A DNA stretch of 14,099 nucleotides from Methylothermaceae bacterium (GTDB lineage: Bacteria; Pseudomonadota; Gammaproteobacteria; Methylococcales; Methylothermaceae), in assembly GCA_027024125.1 (NCBI GenBank), contig JALVSV010000283.1, positions 1-14,099 of the forward strand. Direction: 5' to 3'. The position numbers were made by a program, and so were the translations under genes. The notes beneath the pieces are model-generated. The model saw only the letters and a program-made list of their open reading frames with translations. It searched no databases and was not told the DNA's origin. Position 1 is the stretch's first letter; the number at the start of each line of letters is the position of its first letter. Positions 12,865 through 14,099 of this stretch are shown one piece after another.

Positions 12865-14099
12865 GGTGCCACCCCAACTGGCGCGGCACCGGTGGCCGCC
12901 AGATCCAATACCGGATCGGGCTGCAGCCCCAGGATCAGCAGGCTCAGCACCAGCATTGCGAGCAACACGCCTTCACGCAAGTTCAGGTCGGCAATGGCGC
13001 GCTGGGGCGTGCCGTGGAAACTGCGCTGGACCAGCATCAAGGCATAGACCGGCGCCAGGATCAGCCCCAGGGCCGCAGCAGCGGCGATCCAGGGTCCGGC
13101 CAGGAAGGCCCCGAGGAGGGCCAGGAACTCGCCCACGAAGTTGCCCAGCCCCGGCAGACCCAGTGCCGCCAAAGCGAAGAACAGGGTCATGGCGCCCAGC
13201 CGCGGGGCGCTTTCCCAGAAGCCACCATAGAGATCCAGAACGCGGCTGTGGACCCGCTCCTGCAGCATCCCGGCAATGGAGAACAGGGCCGCGGCGCTGA
13301 CTCCGTGGGCCAGCATGGTCATTACCGCTCCCCGCATACCGGTGTTTGTGGCGGAAAATACCCCCAGCAGCACCAGCCCCATGTGACTGATACTGCTGTA
13401 GGCGATCAGCCGTTTCAGATCGGTCTGGGCGAAGGCCTGGTGGGCGCCGTAGAGGACCGCGACAGCACCCAGGATCATGAAGGCAGGTGCCGCCGCCTGG
13501 GCCTGTTCGGGAAACAGCCCCGGAACGAAGCGCAGCATCCCATAGGCCCCGGTCTTGAGCAGAACGCCTGCCAGGATCACGCTGCCCCCGGTAGGGGCCT
13601 GGGTGTGGGCCTCCGGCAGCCACAGATGCAGCGGCACCGCCGGCAGCTTGACCAGAAAGCCGAGACTGAAACCGAGCATCAACCACGGCCCCCACACCCC
13701 GGCCTCGACGCCCTTCAGGTCCCCAACCGCGAAGCTGAACACCCCGGTCTGGCGGTAGAACAGGAAGGCCAGCCCCAGGATCCCCAGCCACAGGAACAGC
13801 CCGCCGATCTGGGTGTAGAGGAAGAACTTGAAGGCGGCCCGCACCCGGCCCTCGTGCCCCCAGTGGCGGATGAGGAAGCACATGGGGACAAGCATAACCT
13901 CCCAGAACACGTAGAAAAGGAATACATCTAAGGCGCAGAAGACTCCCATCATTCCCGTGCCCAAGGCCAACAGGGCAATGTAGTACTCCTTCTCTCTCTC
14001 TTGGATGTAATTAAAAGAGGAGAGAACCGAAATGGCCATGAGAAAGGTGGTTAATAGGACAAGCAGAAGGCTTATTCCATCAACACCAAAGTAGTACTC
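12861..14099 (-). CDS. nuoM: NADH-quinone oxidoreductase subunit M, partial (5' end outside the window)
   Basis: The frame is open to the right edge, so 412 residues of a protein normally near 500 are visible. An internal ATG at 14037-14039 is not the real start, because the upstream codons read EYYFGVDGISLLLVLLTTF, a conserved NuoM segment. Other marks are FYVFWEVMLVPMCF with the conserved Glu, FKFFLYTQIGG, KLPAVPLHLWLPEAHTQAP, GSVILAGVLLKTGAYGMLR and DLKRLIAYSSISHMG. It is an antiporter-like proton-pumping subunit of complex I. The stop TGA (12861-12863) overlaps the nuoN start. Further nuo genes are expected beyond the right edge. Confidence 0.97.
   Translation of the reverse strand, partial: EYYFGVDGISLLLVLLTTFLMAISVLSSFNYIQEREKEYYIALLALGTGMMGVFCALDVFLFYVFWEVMLVPMCFLIRHWGHEGRVRAAFKFFLYTQIGGLFLWLGILGLAFLFYRQTGVFSFAVGDLKGVEAGVWGPWLMLGFSLGFLVKLPAVPLHLWLPEAHTQAPTGGSVILAGVLLKTGAYGMLRFVPGLFPEQAQAAAPAFMILGAVAVLYGAHQAFAQTDLKRLIAYSSISHMGLVLLGVFSATNTGMRGAVMTMLAHGVSAAALFSIAGMLQERVHSRVLDLYGGFWESAPRLGAMTLFFALAALGLPGLGNFVGEFLALLGAFLAGPWIAAAAALGLILAPVYALMLVQRSFHGTPQRAIADLNLREGVLLAMLVLSLLILGLQPDPVLDLAATGAAPVGVAP

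Noticed and set aside
12750..13931. A 393-codon plus-strand open frame opposite nuoM and nuoN
   Set aside because: The product is dominated by Gln, Gly, Pro and His, as expected when a Leu/Ala-rich membrane gene is read backwards. The nuo genes on the minus strand are unmistakable.

Overview
The window looks like a chromosomal segment of a Gram-negative bacterium, most likely a gammaproteobacterium. It carries outer-membrane and lipoprotein signals, a heavy-metal RND pump, small c-type cytochromes and a bacterial complex I operon. GC content is moderately high. No genus can be named from the sequence alone, and there are no tRNA, rRNA or CRISPR features.

Bases 1-9812 are a plus-strand metal-handling and redox region. 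It opens with the 3' end of an HME-RND pump inner-membrane protein. Next come a His-rich cytochrome c lipoprotein, a possible 42-residue ORF and a His/Met-rich helical lipoprotein. The central gene is a Cu(+) P-type ATPase with an unusual N-terminus: a DUF5676-like membrane segment and three Cys-rich metal-binding modules. Four genes follow it, joined by overlaps of 4-8 nt or a 7-nt gap: a two-TM channel-like protein, an 80-residue stub of alpha-glucan phosphorylase, an AhpD/carboxymuconolactone decarboxylase-like protein and a YHS-SLOG fusion. Further on are a monohaem cytochrome, an HD-GYP phosphodiesterase with an N-terminal zinc ribbon, a DUF411 protein, a porin with a coiled-coil neck and another small cytochrome. 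The region as a whole suggests copper (or silver) export, periplasmic metal binding, electron transfer and a possible metal-to-c-di-GMP link.

Bases 9813-10241 form a junction without a convincing intact gene. It holds the C-terminal relic of a second DUF411 gene and an ORF fragment of unknown family with no ATG.

Bases 10242-14099 are on the minus strand. They hold the end of a complex I operon (nuoM, running off the right edge, then nuoN with an ATGA overlap). Next is a SLATT-type two-TM gene broken by a 14-nt tandem duplication, then a heptad-repeat coiled-coil membrane protein. The metal region and the nuo operon converge on the junction.

The most interesting items are the DUF5676-CopA fusion and its coupled downstream genes (especially YHS-SLOG and the phosphorylase stub), the exactly reconstructable SLATT frameshift, and the zinc-ribbon HD-GYP protein. 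No complete, clearly new defence system is visible.
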